Of a stretch of 27,033 bases of DNA, positions 15,156 through 22,805 are shown piece after piece. The notes under the pieces were generated by a model. That model saw only the letters and a program-made list of their open reading frames with translations, was not told where the DNA came from and did no database searches. How positions within the stretch are numbered: position 1 is the stretch's first letter; every line of letters begins with the position of its first letter. Source of the DNA: an uncultured Lachnospiraceae bacterium (GTDB taxonomy: Bacteria; Bacillota_A; Clostridia; Lachnospirales; Lachnospiraceae); the NCBI GenBank assembly GCA_902780985.1, contig CACZHN010000029.1, forward strand, positions 1-27,033. Direction: 5' to 3'. The translations under genes and the position numbers were made by a program.

Positions 15156-15653
15156 ATGTGTAAATATAAATATTATAACTATGTGATGGCTGTGCAGACT
15201 ATCGTTATGATAGTACTGGCATTCTGGATAATGCATTTCACATTTTTTTCCATATATGTACATTACAGCGATCAAACAGAGGCGCTTATGCTTGCGATAA
15301 TTTCTCTTATAGATGCGGTTCTGCTTATCGTGTCCAGAGTAAGAATGGACAACATAAAAAAAGACAGCTGGAAAATGTATAACATTATGATAGCCGCAAC
15401 CATGATAATCGCTTATGCAGTGATCAGAATGCTGATCCCGGATAAAGAATCTTTTAACAGTATCAGTTTTGAAATAGTAAAGTCAGCATTCAATGAGATC
15501 GCTAAGTATCATTCCTGCAGTGCTCTTAAGCTGAGATATGTGGGAATGCTCTTCTTCGTGGGACTGATGATACTTACGATGATATACTCCTTGGTTTCGA
15601 TCATCGGAAATACATTATCCTTCAGTAAGAGAGAAGAGTTTTTTGCAAACTGA
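15156..15653 (+). CDS. Small four-helix membrane protein, function unknown
   Basis: I do not recognise this 165-residue protein. It has four strongly hydrophobic stretches, roughly residues 10-34, 42-60, 75-92 and 128-150, separated by short charged loops (RVRMDNIKKDSWK; PDKESFN). The segment between the third and fourth helices (about residues 93-127) is the only sizeable soluble part and holds HSCSALKLR. No enzyme motif is visible. It has its own strong promoter, a very strong ribosome site (AAGGAGGAGG) and a terminator, so it is a single-gene unit with good expression signals. Confidence 0.75.
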   Translation: MCKYKYYNYVMAVQTIVMIVLAFWIMHFTFFSIYVHYSDQTEALMLAIISLIDAVLLIVSRVRMDNIKKDSWKMYNIMIAATMIIAYAVIRMLIPDKESFNSISFEIVKSAFNEIAKYHSCSALKLRYVGMLFFVGLMILTMIYSLVSIIGNTLSFSKREEFFAN

Positions 15654-15671
15654 TTTATACTACGAGGTTAC

Positions 15672-15700
15672 TTGACAGTCGAAACCTCTTTCGGTACTGT
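15672..15700 (+). promoter_or_regulatory. Promoter embedded in a terminator, for the RtcB unit
   Basis: TTGACA at 15672-15677, a 17-nt spacer and TACTGT at 15695-15700. The spacer covers the left arm of the terminator stem and the -10 falls in its loop. It is the best candidate to drive the Cys-rich mini-protein and rtcB. Confidence 0.55.
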
Positions 15701-15727
15701 AAATATCGATGCCGAAAGAGGTTTTTT
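15683..15727 (+). terminator. Intrinsic terminator after the small membrane protein
   Basis: AACCTCTTTCGG pairs with CCGAAAGAGGTT around a 17-nt loop and is followed by TTTT. GAGGTT at 15664-15669 could pair with the same left arm (AACCTC) and so form a competing hairpin. Confidence 0.75.
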
Positions 15728-15746
15728 ATGAATAGAGGTGATCGGA

Positions 15747-15938
15747 ATGCGAGACAGAACAGAGCCCTGCATTTACTATGTATGTAAAGATGCGGACTGT
15801 AAAAAGGGATATGTAAAAGTAGATTTGAAAAAGTGCAAAAACTGTCCGAAATATCAGCCGAGAAAGAGTTCTCAGAAAAAAGAGTCCGTAAGAGCGAAAA
15901 GGCAGAAGGATAAGGACAGGCACGATAAGTGGATATAA
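15747..15938 (+). CDS. Cys-rich 63-residue mini-protein upstream of RtcB
   Basis: A very small basic protein with five Cys: Cys8, Cys13, Cys18, Cys30 and Cys33. The CKNC knuckle and spacing suggest a zinc ribbon. The C-terminal half is Lys/Arg-rich (KSSQKKESVRAKRQKDKDR), which suits RNA binding. ATG 15747 has GAGGTG at 15735-15740; a GTG at 15738 in the same frame is less likely. It ends 12 nt before rtcB, so the two are probably co-expressed; a helper role in RNA repair is a guess from the neighbourhood. I do not recognise a named family. Confidence 0.7.
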   Translation: MRDRTEPCIYYVCKDADCKKGYVKVDLKKCKNCPKYQPRKSSQKKESVRAKRQKDKDRHDKWI

Positions 15939-15950
15939 AGAGGGATATAT

Positions 15951-17087
15951 ATGATTAAAATATACGGAAAATTTACGAATGCGGAAGTTTATAATGTGGA
16001 AAACGAACTTTACGCATTGGAAGATTATGCCAGAAAGCAGCTTCAGATGATATGCGATCATCCAAGTGCCGAAGGCAGTAAGATAAGAGTCATGCCCGAT
16101 GTTCATCCCGGAAAGGTGGGAACCATCGGTCTCACCATGACGGTGGGAGATTCCATTCTTCCCAGCCTTGTGGGAGTTGATATCGGATGCGGCATGACCA
16201 TGGCTAAGGTTAAGACTAAGGGGCTGCAGTTTCAGCAGCTGGATTCCGTTATCAGGGATAAGGTTCCGGTTGGACCGAGGATCCGTGAGAAGGAACATAA
16301 GTATGCCGACAAGATTGATCTGTCGGAACTCAGATGCTATAAGAGCATCAATGCGAGAAAAGCCAACAGAAGTATCGGAACACTCGGCGGAGGCAATCAT
16401 TTCATAGAAGTGGATAAGGATGAAGATGGTGCTGTGTATCTGGTCGTTCATTCCGGAAGCAGACATCTGGGAATGGAAGTCGCGGATTATTATCTCAGAA
16501 CCGGCCAGAAGGAAAGCCAGATGAAGAAGCAGGGCTATGCATCCTACGAGATGACCTGTCTTACCGGAGAACTGATGGATGACTATCTTCACGATATAAA
16601 GATCATCCAGGAGTTTGCCCGCCTCAACAGAGAGGCCATCATAGATTCCATAGTAAACGGGATGAAGTGGAAGATTGAGGATTCATTTACCTGCATCCAT
16701 AACTATGTGGACTTTTCGGGAGAAAAACCGATCCTCAGAAAAGGTGCGATAAGTGCCAAGGAGGGTGAGCAGGTCATCATTCCTATAAATATGAGAGACG
16801 GTATAATCCTCGGAACGGGACTGGGAAATCCGGACTGGAACTTTTCGGCGCCTCACGGAGCCGGCAGGATCTACAGACGTTCGGAAGTTGCCGAGCATCA
16901 TACGGTTTCGGATTTCAAGAAAGCCATGGAGGGAATATACTCCATATGTATAAATAAGGACACACTGGATGAGAGTCCCTTCGCTTACAGAGGTATAGAT
17001 GATATCGCTGCGGTGATCAAAGATACGGTACGGATTGATAAGATCGTAAGACCGATATATAATTATAAGGCCGGTGGAAATAATTGA
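15951..17087 (+). CDS. rtcB: RtcB-family RNA ligase
   Basis: A 378-residue RtcB homologue, the GTP-dependent ligase that joins 2',3'-cyclic phosphate or 3'-phosphate RNA ends to 5'-OH ends. Active-site blocks are visible: MPDVHPGKVGTIGLT, VGVDIGCGM with metal-binding Asp-Cys (Cys80), TLGGGNHFIEVD, VVHSGSRHLG, RKGAISAKEGE and SAPHGAGR with His302, the expected GMP-accepting nucleophile. Slightly shorter than E. coli RtcB (408), as in many Firmicute members. No RtcA or RtcR is near. A Cys-rich basic mini-protein precedes it and a Dabb-domain gene follows 20 nt later, all on one strand, suggesting a three-gene unit. Confidence 0.95.
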   Translation: MIKIYGKFTNAEVYNVENELYALEDYARKQLQMICDHPSAEGSKIRVMPDVHPGKVGTIGLTMTVGDSILPSLVGVDIGCGMTMAKVKTKGLQFQQLDSVIRDKVPVGPRIREKEHKYADKIDLSELRCYKSINARKANRSIGTLGGGNHFIEVDKDEDGAVYLVVHSGSRHLGMEVADYYLRTGQKESQMKKQGYASYEMTCLTGELMDDYLHDIKIIQEFARLNREAIIDSIVNGMKWKIEDSFTCIHNYVDFSGEKPILRKGAISAKEGEQVIIPINMRDGIILGTGLGNPDWNFSAPHGAGRIYRRSEVAEHHTVSDFKKAMEGIYSICINKDTLDESPFAYRGIDDIAAVIKDTVRIDKIVRPIYNYKAGGNN

Positions 17088-17107
17088 TCATCAGGGAGGA
17101 TATATAA

Positions 17108-17410
17108 ATGGTAAAGCACATTATCTTATGGCAGTTAAAAGATGAGTTATCAGAGGAAGAGAAGATCAAGGTGAAGGCTGATATCAAGGCCGGACTTGAA
17201 GGACTTGCGGGAAAAATTCCGGGACTCATCGAGATACACGTTCAGACAGAGGGACTTGCATCATCCAATGCGGATCTTATGCTGGATTCATCATTTGAAG
17301 ATGAAGAGTCATTAAAGGGATATGCGGTACATCCGGCTCATGTGGCAGTTGCCGACGGAGCGGTAAGACCGTACACAAAGACAAGAGTATGTCTGGATTA
17401 TAATGCATAA
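17108..17410 (+). CDS. Dabb (stress-responsive A/B barrel) domain protein
   Basis: A 100-residue single-domain protein of the Dabb family, dimeric alpha/beta barrels of the ferredoxin-like fold. The start MVKHIILWQLKDELSEEEK and the end SLKGYAVHPAHVAVAD...VRPYTKTRVCLDY are the classic first strand/helix and the HP-H motif region of the family. Function in bacteria is generally unassigned; some homologues bind or cyclise small molecules. GGGAGG precedes the ATG; the gene follows rtcB closely and is probably its operon partner. Confidence 0.88.
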   Translation: MVKHIILWQLKDELSEEEKIKVKADIKAGLEGLAGKIPGLIEIHVQTEGLASSNADLMLDSSFEDEESLKGYAVHPAHVAVADGAVRPYTKTRVCLDYNA

Positions 17411-17414
17411 GAAA

Positions 17415-17446
17415 AGGCCTGCCGAGGAGTTCGGAAACAGGCGAAA
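17415..17446 (+). other. Nested hairpin after the Dabb gene
   Basis: GCCTG and CAGGC form an outer stem; CCGA and TCGG pair inside it. No T-run follows, so it is not a clear intrinsic terminator, though it is the only candidate 3' structure for the RtcB unit. Confidence 0.35.
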
Positions 17447-17477
17447 ATAAAATTTAAAAATTTTCCATAAAACCAAG

Positions 17478-17527
17478 CCTCCTCTTCGTATCATAATTAA
17501 CAGAAGTGGTCAGATACATTGAGGAGG
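17478..17527 (+). promoter_or_regulatory. Ribosome-site sequestering element upstream of the DUF4349 gene
   Basis: CCTCCTC at 17478-17484 is the exact complement of the GAGGAGG ribosome site at 17521-17527, with AAAACC/TTTT flanks that also partly match. If both lie in the mRNA they can fold into a hairpin hiding the ribosome site. Confidence 0.4.
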
Positions 17528-17534
17528 TTTTATC

Positions 17535-18653
17535 ATGAGAAAGAAGATAATAATTGCAAATATACTTGCGGCAATGATGCTTATGGGAACGGCAGGATGC
17601 GGAAGCAGCGGAGCAGCCACAAAAGAAGCCCGTGCCCGTACGACAAGCGGTGCGGTAAATTCCCTGGCTATGGAAGGTGCGGCTGTGGATTATGATTATG
17701 ACTATGAGTATGAAGCTGCTACGGAAGCCGCAGCAAGTGAAGAGTTTGTCGGAATCGCCGATTCGGAAAAGGGCGCTGTACCGGCAGGTGACACAACAAA
17801 TACCCTTCCGACCATAGATGCGGAAAAGCTGGTTTATCATTGTGACGTACGTTTTGATACCGAGGACTACGAAAAGTCCATCAACGAGCTGAAGTCACTG
17901 ATGAACACCTACGGAGCTTTCCTTGAAAACGAAAATGAATCCAACAGCGGCGGATACGGATACACTCCGTCTCTTCATACTTATTATGCGACCATAAGAA
18001 TCCCGTCGGAAAACTATCAGGCATTTCTTGATAACAGCGGTAATATCGGAGAACTTATGAATAAGTCCCAGAATGTTACCAACCTGTCTCAGGAATACTC
18101 GGATCTCAGTGCTGAACTGGAAGTGCTGGAAGCAAAGAGGGAAAGTTATCTGGGAATGATGAAGGATGCAAAGACTCTGGACGATATGGAGTCACTTCTC
18201 ATGGTTGATGAGCGTCTGACGGAAGTAGAGATTTCCATCAACCGCATTAAGACGAGAATGAACAGCATCAATAACGATGTTGCTTACAGCTATATATCCA
18301 TCGCAATTTCGGAAGTTCGCGAATACGAGGATCCGGTTCCTGAAAGCTTCGGAGAAAAGCTTTCACAGTCCTTCGAGAACGGATGGGAGAACTTCGTTGA
18401 GGGATGCATGAACTTCGTATTATGGGCAGCAGAGCACATAATCGGTCTTGGAATCTTCCTGATCATCGTCCTTTCAATCTGGTTTAAGCTGATCCGTAAA
18501 CCACTTAAGGCTCACAGAGCAAAGCGTAAGGCAGCGAAGGCAGCCCGTAAGGCAGCTAAGGCTGAAGCAGAAGCAACAGCAAAAGCAGCAACAGAAGCAG
18601 CGACAGCAACCGAAACTCCGGAAACTCAGCAGAATACAGAGAATTTAGGTTAG
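17535..18653 (+). CDS. DUF4349 domain lipoprotein with C-terminal membrane anchor
   Basis: A 372-residue surface protein. The signal peptide ends in the lipobox GTAGC (Cys22). A low-complexity Tyr/Asp/Glu/Ala segment follows (YDYDYEYEAATEAAASEE), then the DUF4349 domain from about residue 92 (LVYHCDVRFDTEDYEKSINELKSL ... ATIRIPSENYQAFLDN), including the coiled-coil stretch SQEYSDLSAELEVLEAKRESYL. A membrane helix near residues 301-320 (IIGLGIFLIIVLSIWF) is followed by a tail very rich in Lys and Ala, probably cytoplasmic. DUF4349 proteins are common in Firmicutes and lack a firm function. Single-gene unit with its own terminator. Confidence 0.9.
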   Translation: MRKKIIIANILAAMMLMGTAGCGSSGAATKEARARTTSGAVNSLAMEGAAVDYDYDYEYEAATEAAASEEFVGIADSEKGAVPAGDTTNTLPTIDAEKLVYHCDVRFDTEDYEKSINELKSLMNTYGAFLENENESNSGGYGYTPSLHTYYATIRIPSENYQAFLDNSGNIGELMNKSQNVTNLSQEYSDLSAELEVLEAKRESYLGMMKDAKTLDDMESLLMVDERLTEVEISINRIKTRMNSINNDVAYSYISIAISEVREYEDPVPESFGEKLSQSFENGWENFVEGCMNFVLWAAEHIIGLGIFLIIVLSIWFKLIRKPLKAHRAKRKAAKAARKAAKAEAEATAKAATEAATATETPETQQNTENLG

Positions 18654-18660
18654 AATGACT

Positions 18661-18694
18661 AAAAGAGCCTGTCGATTTTCGGCAGGCTCTTTTC
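18661..18694 (+). terminator. Intrinsic terminator after the DUF4349 gene
   Basis: AAAAGAGCCTG and CAGGCTCTTTT pair around TCGATTTTCGG (which adds a CGA/TCG extension). T-run TTTTCTT follows. Confidence 0.9.
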
Positions 18695-18723
18695 TTGACA
18701 GGAAACTTCGGGCAGAATATAAT
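18695..18723 (+). promoter_or_regulatory. Consensus sigma-A promoter of the TetR gene
   Basis: Perfect TTGACA (18695-18700), exactly 17 nt, perfect TATAAT (18718-18723). The first bases overlap the end of the preceding terminator. Such a strong promoter ahead of a TetR gene suggests it is kept down by a repressor, perhaps by autoregulation. Confidence 0.9.
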
Positions 18724-18766
18724 TTTACGTGCGTTAAGCATAAAATGGTTGAAGAGGATTAGAAGA

Positions 18767-19357
18767 ATGATCAGAACAAACACAAAAGAAAGGCTGCTTG
18801 AAGCGGCACTTACTCTTTTTTCGGAGAAGGGGTATGACGGTACCAGCGTGGATGAGATCGCCGAGTCCATAGGTATTAAGGGACCGATCATATATAAATA
18901 CTTTAAGGGTAAAGAAGCACTTCTTGCGGAGATTGTGGCTATCTCCGATGAAGCATATGAAAAAGGTATGGAAAACGGTCTCAGGGGTGCGGACCGGATA
19001 AAATCCGGTGCCGATCTTAAGGCAGTTGCCCTTCAGTCAATTACCATGACTATGGACAACGAAATCGCAAGAAAGGTCAGAAAGCTTTTTACCATCGAAC
19101 AGTTCAGAAGCCCGATCTTTGCAGATCGTGCTACCAGAAATCAGGTTATAAACCTTCAGTCGGTATTCGCAAAAGTATTCCGTAAAATGATGGCTGACGG
19201 AATTATGAAGGAAGGAAATGCGGAGATTTACGCCCTGGAATTCACCGCACCTGTAACACTCATGCTTCAGATGTGTGACAGAGAGCCTGAGAAAAGAGAA
19301 GAAATTCTTAAAACCATATCCGAACATATGGATGTGTTTATCGAGAAGTACTGTTAA
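18767..19357 (+). CDS. TetR/AcrR-family transcriptional regulator
   Basis: A 196-residue regulator. The N-terminal helix-turn-helix is typical: TKERLLEAALTLFSEKGYDGTSVDEIAESIGIKGPIIYKYFKGKEALL (positions 5-53). The rest is an unclassified ligand-binding domain. ATG 18767 is preceded by AAGAGGA; a TTG start at 18695 in the same frame would lie in the promoter and is rejected. No drug pump or enzyme lies immediately beside it; the downstream hybrid kinase begins 62 nt later with a promoter of its own, so the TetR targets are unclear apart from likely self-regulation. Confidence 0.92.
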   Translation: MIRTNTKERLLEAALTLFSEKGYDGTSVDEIAESIGIKGPIIYKYFKGKEALLAEIVAISDEAYEKGMENGLRGADRIKSGADLKAVALQSITMTMDNEIARKVRKLFTIEQFRSPIFADRATRNQVINLQSVFAKVFRKMMADGIMKEGNAEIYALEFTAPVTLMLQMCDREPEKREEILKTISEHMDVFIEKYC

Positions 19358-19371
19358 AAAAACACTTTTTA

Positions 19372-19380
19372 TGGTATATT
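19372..19380 (+). promoter_or_regulatory. Extended -10 promoter of the hybrid kinase gene
   Basis: TGGTATATT: TG one base before TATATT (19375-19380). The -35 region is weak (TTAAAA-like), as is usual for extended -10 promoters. Confidence 0.5.
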
Positions 19381-19419
19381 AGAGCGGTAGTGTTAAAGTG
19401 TTTTTGGGGCGGGATACGA

Positions 19420-22068
19420 ATGAAAAGTTTAAGAACTAAAATGACAATTATGATAGTTCTGGTTGTACTCGGAAGTACGGTTATACTTTCATTTATCAGC
19501 TTTATGCGAGCAAGCAGCAGTCTTACCGGTCAGTTGAAGAACAACTACGGAGTTGCTTCTCAGAAGTACGCTCTTGAGCTCACCTCGTGGGTAAACACTA
19601 ACGCTACCATCATCGATACCATGGCGGCGGAGATCGCCGTTAACGGTATATCCTTTGAAGACTACGATGCATTTCATGCATATCTTAAACACAGTAATGA
19701 GCTGCTCAATAAAAACGGCTACATTTACGATGTCTATTTTACTTACCCGAATAATTTCATGGTATGTGCCTCCGATTTCATGGCGGACGGAACTGTGGAT
19801 TTCGTTCATGAGAGAGAGTGGTACACAACGTCGGCTCTTACGGGAGAGCTGTTCTTTTCTACGCCTTATCGTGATTCAGACACGAAAAAGCCGGTCATTA
19901 CAATTTCCAAAGCTGTTTATAAAGACGGAGAACTGCTGGGCGTTCTTGCGGTGGATATCTTCGTAGATGTTCTGGTGGATATGATCCACGACGCCAATGT
20001 GGCGGAGGACAGCTATGCATTTCTCATAGATCAGAATATGAATATGATAGTTCACCCGAACGAGGCTTACGAATATGAAGATAAGCCTGTGGGTGTTATG
20101 GATATTCCGGGGGCTCCGTACAGCAGCCTGATGGATGCCATTGCAGCCGGATCCGATGAGATGATCTTTGTGGACGATTACGACGGGGTAAAAAGAGGAA
20201 TCGTTTATTCCCAGATGACGAATACCAAGTGGTATGTGTGTATCGCCACCAGCAAGTCGGTGCTTTCCGAAGATGTGTTCTCCATGATGAGAGGATTCGT
20301 TATTGCGGCGGTGATAGCCATCTCCATTGGTGTTCTTACCGCTATGTTCTTTGCCAGAGTTCTGGACAGGCTCAGTGCCCAGGAGCAGGAATATAAGCAG
20401 CGTATGCTGATGCTGGAGAAGCAGGCTGCGGATGAGGCAAATGAAGCCAAGAGCCGTTTCCTGGCGGATATGTCCCATGAGATACGAACACCTATCAATG
20501 CCATTATAGGTATGAACGAGATGATACTCCGTGAATCCGACGACAGAGAGATCAAGGGGTATTCGCAGAATATAAAGCAGTCGGGTCATAACCTGCTGCA
20601 GCTTATCAACGGAATTCTGGATTTCTCCAAGATCGAAGACGGAAAGATGGAGATTGTTCCGGTGCGTTACAGCGTGGCACCGCAGATCACTTATCTGATG
20701 AATTCCATTTCCGAGAGGGCAAAGGCCAAGAAGCTTGAGCTGATCTTCGATATCGATCCGAATCTTCCGTCGGAAATGTATGGGGACGATACCCGTATCA
20801 ATCAGATCATCATGAACCTTCTTACAAATGCCGTGAAGTACACGGAAAAGGGTTCCGTAACCCTCTCGATAAGTGAGAAGGACAGAAATCCCGACACCGG
20901 TGAGATCGTGCTTCATACAGAGGTAAGGGATACCGGTATCGGAATCAAGGAAAGCGATTTGCCTCGCCTCTTCGAGTCTTTTGAAAGACTTGATGTGGTG
21001 AGAAACCGTAATATAGAAGGAACAGGCCTGGGAATGACCATTACCAGAAAGCTTCTTGATCTTATGGGAAGCGAGCTTAAGGTTGAGAGTACCTACGGCG
21101 AGGGAAGTACATTTTCCTTTGACCTGATCCAGAAGATAGAGAACGAAGAGCCTCTCGGAGATTACAGAGATGCCGTCACCGAGGATGATTCGACGGAATA
21201 CAGAGAAGCCTTCCATGCACCGGATGCCCGCATCCTTGTGGTAGACGATACCGAGATGAATATCCTGGTAGTGCAGAACCTGCTTAAGAAGACCGGCATT
21301 CAGATCGACACGGCTCTGAACGGTCCGGACAGCCTGCAGCTTGCGGAGAAGAATAAGTACGATGTGATCCTGATGGATCAGCGTATGCCGGGAATGGACG
21401 GAACAGAGGCCATGAGGCTGATAAGGCTTCTGGAAAACGGGTTCAATACCGAAACCCCTATTATATGCCTTACAGCGGACGTGATAAGAGGTGCCAGAGA
21501 AAGATATCTGGAAATGGGCTTCGACGATTATCTTACAAAGCCTGTGGAAGGAAAAGAACTGGAGAAGATGATCAGCAGCTATGTTCCTGCCGATAAGATC
21601 GAATATATAAAGGATGAAGCCGATAAGGCGGCCGAAGAAGCCGGCAGCGACGGAGCCTTCCTGAAGGAACTTCGACATAATGGCGTGGATACGGAAACAG
21701 GCCTGAAGTTATGTGTGAATGACATCGAGATGTACAGATCCATTCTGGATGCTTATGCGGATGAGTGGAAGATGAAGGCCGACAACATCCGCAGCAGCTA
21801 TGAAGCCGAGGACTGGGAGAATTACGGAGTATACGTACATTCCCTTAAGAGTACTTCCAGAACCGTGGGAGCCACGGAACTGGCAGACCTGGCAGCGGGA
21901 CTTGAAGCTGCGGCCAAGGAAGGAAATACGGAAGTTATACGAAGAGACCATGAAAAGACTCTGGAAATGTATTCGGAGCTGGTACGCATTATCAGAGAGA
22001 ATATAGAAGACAAGGAAGAAGACGACTTTTCCGATGACGATGAGATCATGGAATTCTTACCGGAATAG
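19420..22068 (+). CDS. Membrane hybrid histidine kinase: dCache, HisKA, HATPase, receiver, HPt
   Basis: An 882-residue sensor kinase. Membrane helix 1 is near residues 8-28, an extracytoplasmic dCache-like sensor spans about 30-285, and helix 2 is near 290-312. A short coiled coil leads to the H-box FLADMSHEIRTPINAIIG with His353. ATP-binding boxes follow: NQIIMNLLTNAVKYT, DTGIGI and GTGLGM. The receiver (ILVVDDTEMN ... DVILMDQRMPGMDG) has phospho-acceptor Asp653. The C-terminal HPt domain has VHSLKSTSRTVGA with His807. All phosphorelay residues are present. No separate response regulator with DNA-binding output is nearby, so the final target is distant. Start ATG 19420 follows GGGGCGGG; an in-frame upstream start at 19390 is less likely. 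Confidence 0.93.
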   Translation: MKSLRTKMTIMIVLVVLGSTVILSFISFMRASSSLTGQLKNNYGVASQKYALELTSWVNTNATIIDTMAAEIAVNGISFEDYDAFHAYLKHSNELLNKNGYIYDVYFTYPNNFMVCASDFMADGTVDFVHEREWYTTSALTGELFFSTPYRDSDTKKPVITISKAVYKDGELLGVLAVDIFVDVLVDMIHDANVAEDSYAFLIDQNMNMIVHPNEAYEYEDKPVGVMDIPGAPYSSLMDAIAAGSDEMIFVDDYDGVKRGIVYSQMTNTKWYVCIATSKSVLSEDVFSMMRGFVIAAVIAISIGVLTAMFFARVLDRLSAQEQEYKQRMLMLEKQAADEANEAKSRFLADMSHEIRTPINAIIGMNEMILRESDDREIKGYSQNIKQSGHNLLQLINGILDFSKIEDGKMEIVPVRYSVAPQITYLMNSISERAKAKKLELIFDIDPNLPSEMYGDDTRINQIIMNLLTNAVKYTEKGSVTLSISEKDRNPDTGEIVLHTEVRDTGIGIKESDLPRLFESFERLDVVRNRNIEGTGLGMTITRKLLDLMGSELKVESTYGEGSTFSFDLIQKIENEEPLGDYRDAVTEDDSTEYREAFHAPDARILVVDDTEMNILVVQNLLKKTGIQIDTALNGPDSLQLAEKNKYDVILMDQRMPGMDGTEAMRLIRLLENGFNTETPIICLTADVIRGARERYLEMGFDDYLTKPVEGKELEKMISSYVPADKIEYIKDEADKAAEEAGSDGAFLKELRHNGVDTETGLKLCVNDIEMYRSILDAYADEWKMKADNIRSSYEAEDWENYGVYVHSLKSTSRTVGATELADLAAGLEAAAKEGNTEVIRRDHEKTLEMYSELVRIIRENIEDKEEDDFSDDDEIMEFLPE

Positions 22069-22087
22069 ACAGTAGAGGACAGACAAC

Positions 22088-22399
22088 ATGGATGAAGAAT
22101 TTAAAAGAGTTTGGGCTTATTCGAAGGATAACCTGATGACCGCCATGAGATCCCTGGGATTTCCCGATGAACTGGGAGAAGCGGTGGTAAAGAATCTGGG
22201 GAGCCCGAAGGCTATGGACAGGATGACGTCCTATCTCAGGAACGTACGTCCCACAACACCGGAACTGGTGGTGGATGAGATGCTGGCCATAAGAAGTGTG
22301 GTGGAAACCTGGAAGGCCAGAAAGGAAAGTCTCGAAGCAAACGCGGCTTATAACGATGTACTGAATTACGGTCTGGGTGACGATGAACCGGATTGGTAG
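22088..22399 (+). CDS. Conserved-looking 103-residue protein, function unknown
   Basis: I do not recognise this protein. It is 103 residues, mostly helical by composition, without signal or membrane segment; the sequence MDEEFKRVWAYSKDNLMTAM, a central SYLRNVRPTTPELVVDEMLA and an acidic end (GLGDDEPDW) are its main features. It starts 19 nt after the hybrid kinase stop with a weak ribosome site (AGAGGACAGA), so it is probably co-transcribed with it. An accessory to the kinase is possible but unsupported by motifs. Confidence 0.7.
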   Translation: MDEEFKRVWAYSKDNLMTAMRSLGFPDELGEAVVKNLGSPKAMDRMTSYLRNVRPTTPELVVDEMLAIRSVVETWKARKESLEANAAYNDVLNYGLGDDEPDW

Positions 22400-22400
22400 C

Positions 22401-22434
22401 ATAGTATAAAAAAATTTTTTTAAAATTATACTAT
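22401..22434 (+). terminator. AT-only inverted repeat: weak terminator and/or UP element
   Basis: ATAGTATAA and TTATACTAT form a 9-bp inverted repeat around alternating A and T tracts (A7, T7). It directly precedes the promoter at 22442-22470, where A/T tracts would also act as an UP element. Confidence 0.4.
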
Positions 22435-22441
22435 AAGTATA

Positions 22442-22470
22442 ATGACAAATACCGGAAACTGTGTTATCCT
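22442..22470 (+). promoter_or_regulatory. Promoter of the 48-residue ORF / small RNA
   Basis: ATGACA (22442-22447), 17-nt spacer, TATCCT (22465-22470) with an upstream TG (22462-22463). A/T tracts lie just upstream of the -35. Confidence 0.6.
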
Positions 22471-22530
22471 AGGTTACAGCTTTTGAAAAAATATAGGGGT
22501 GGGCGTAGTAAACCCCGGAAAGGAAAAGAT

Positions 22531-22677
22531 ATGTTCGCAGCTACAATTAACACATATGTAAATAAGATTAGAACTAAGGCGACAACCACTTTCGTGGGTG
22601 ATTGCTATGATTTAGCGCGTGCATATAAGATAAGCGAATTCAGTGTATTGAAAACGGAGGACGGCTGCGAGATATAA
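22531..22677 (+). CDS. Possible 48-residue small protein
   Basis: ATG 22531 follows a purine-rich ribosome site (GGAAAGGAAAAG) and opens a 48-codon frame beginning MFAATINTYVNKIRTKATTT and ending KTEDGCEI. The leader has a small hairpin (GGGGT/ACCCC at about 22496-22517), and a terminator follows at 22717. The peptide is soluble, slightly basic then acidic, and I do not recognise it. It sits just upstream of an XRE regulator. Alternatively the ~280-nt transcript is a non-coding RNA and the ORF is fortuitous. Confidence 0.5.
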   Translation: MFAATINTYVNKIRTKATTTFVGDCYDLARAYKISEFSVLKTEDGCEI

Positions 22678-22716
22678 GTTGTCTCTGTACTCATGATACA
22701 GTGTGATGAAGGTGTT

Positions 22717-22755
22717 AACCGCTTGTCTTACATGCGAAGGCAAGCGGTTTTTTTG
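22717..22755 (+). terminator. Intrinsic terminator
   Basis: AACCGCTTG and CAAGCGGTT form a 9-bp stem around a 15-nt loop, followed by a T-run. It closes the short transcript that contains the 48-residue ORF. Confidence 0.9.
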
Positions 22756-22774
22756 TTGGAAATTTCATTTCCAA
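22756..22774 (+). promoter_or_regulatory. 8-bp inverted repeat upstream of the XRE gene
   Basis: TTGGAAAT-TTC-ATTTCCAA, perfect. It lies 32 nt upstream of the XRE start codon, a suitable place for an autoregulatory operator or leader hairpin. Confidence 0.4.
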
Positions 22775-22805
22775 AGGACAGATTTATTTATGGAGGGGAC
22801 ATATC

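Noticed and set aside
19876..21678. A 600-codon open frame on the minus strand inside the hybrid kinase gene
   Set aside because: It is antisense to a gene with full domain motifs, has no ribosome site or recognisable domain, and its His/Ile/Leu-rich composition is what the kinase codons give when read in reverse.
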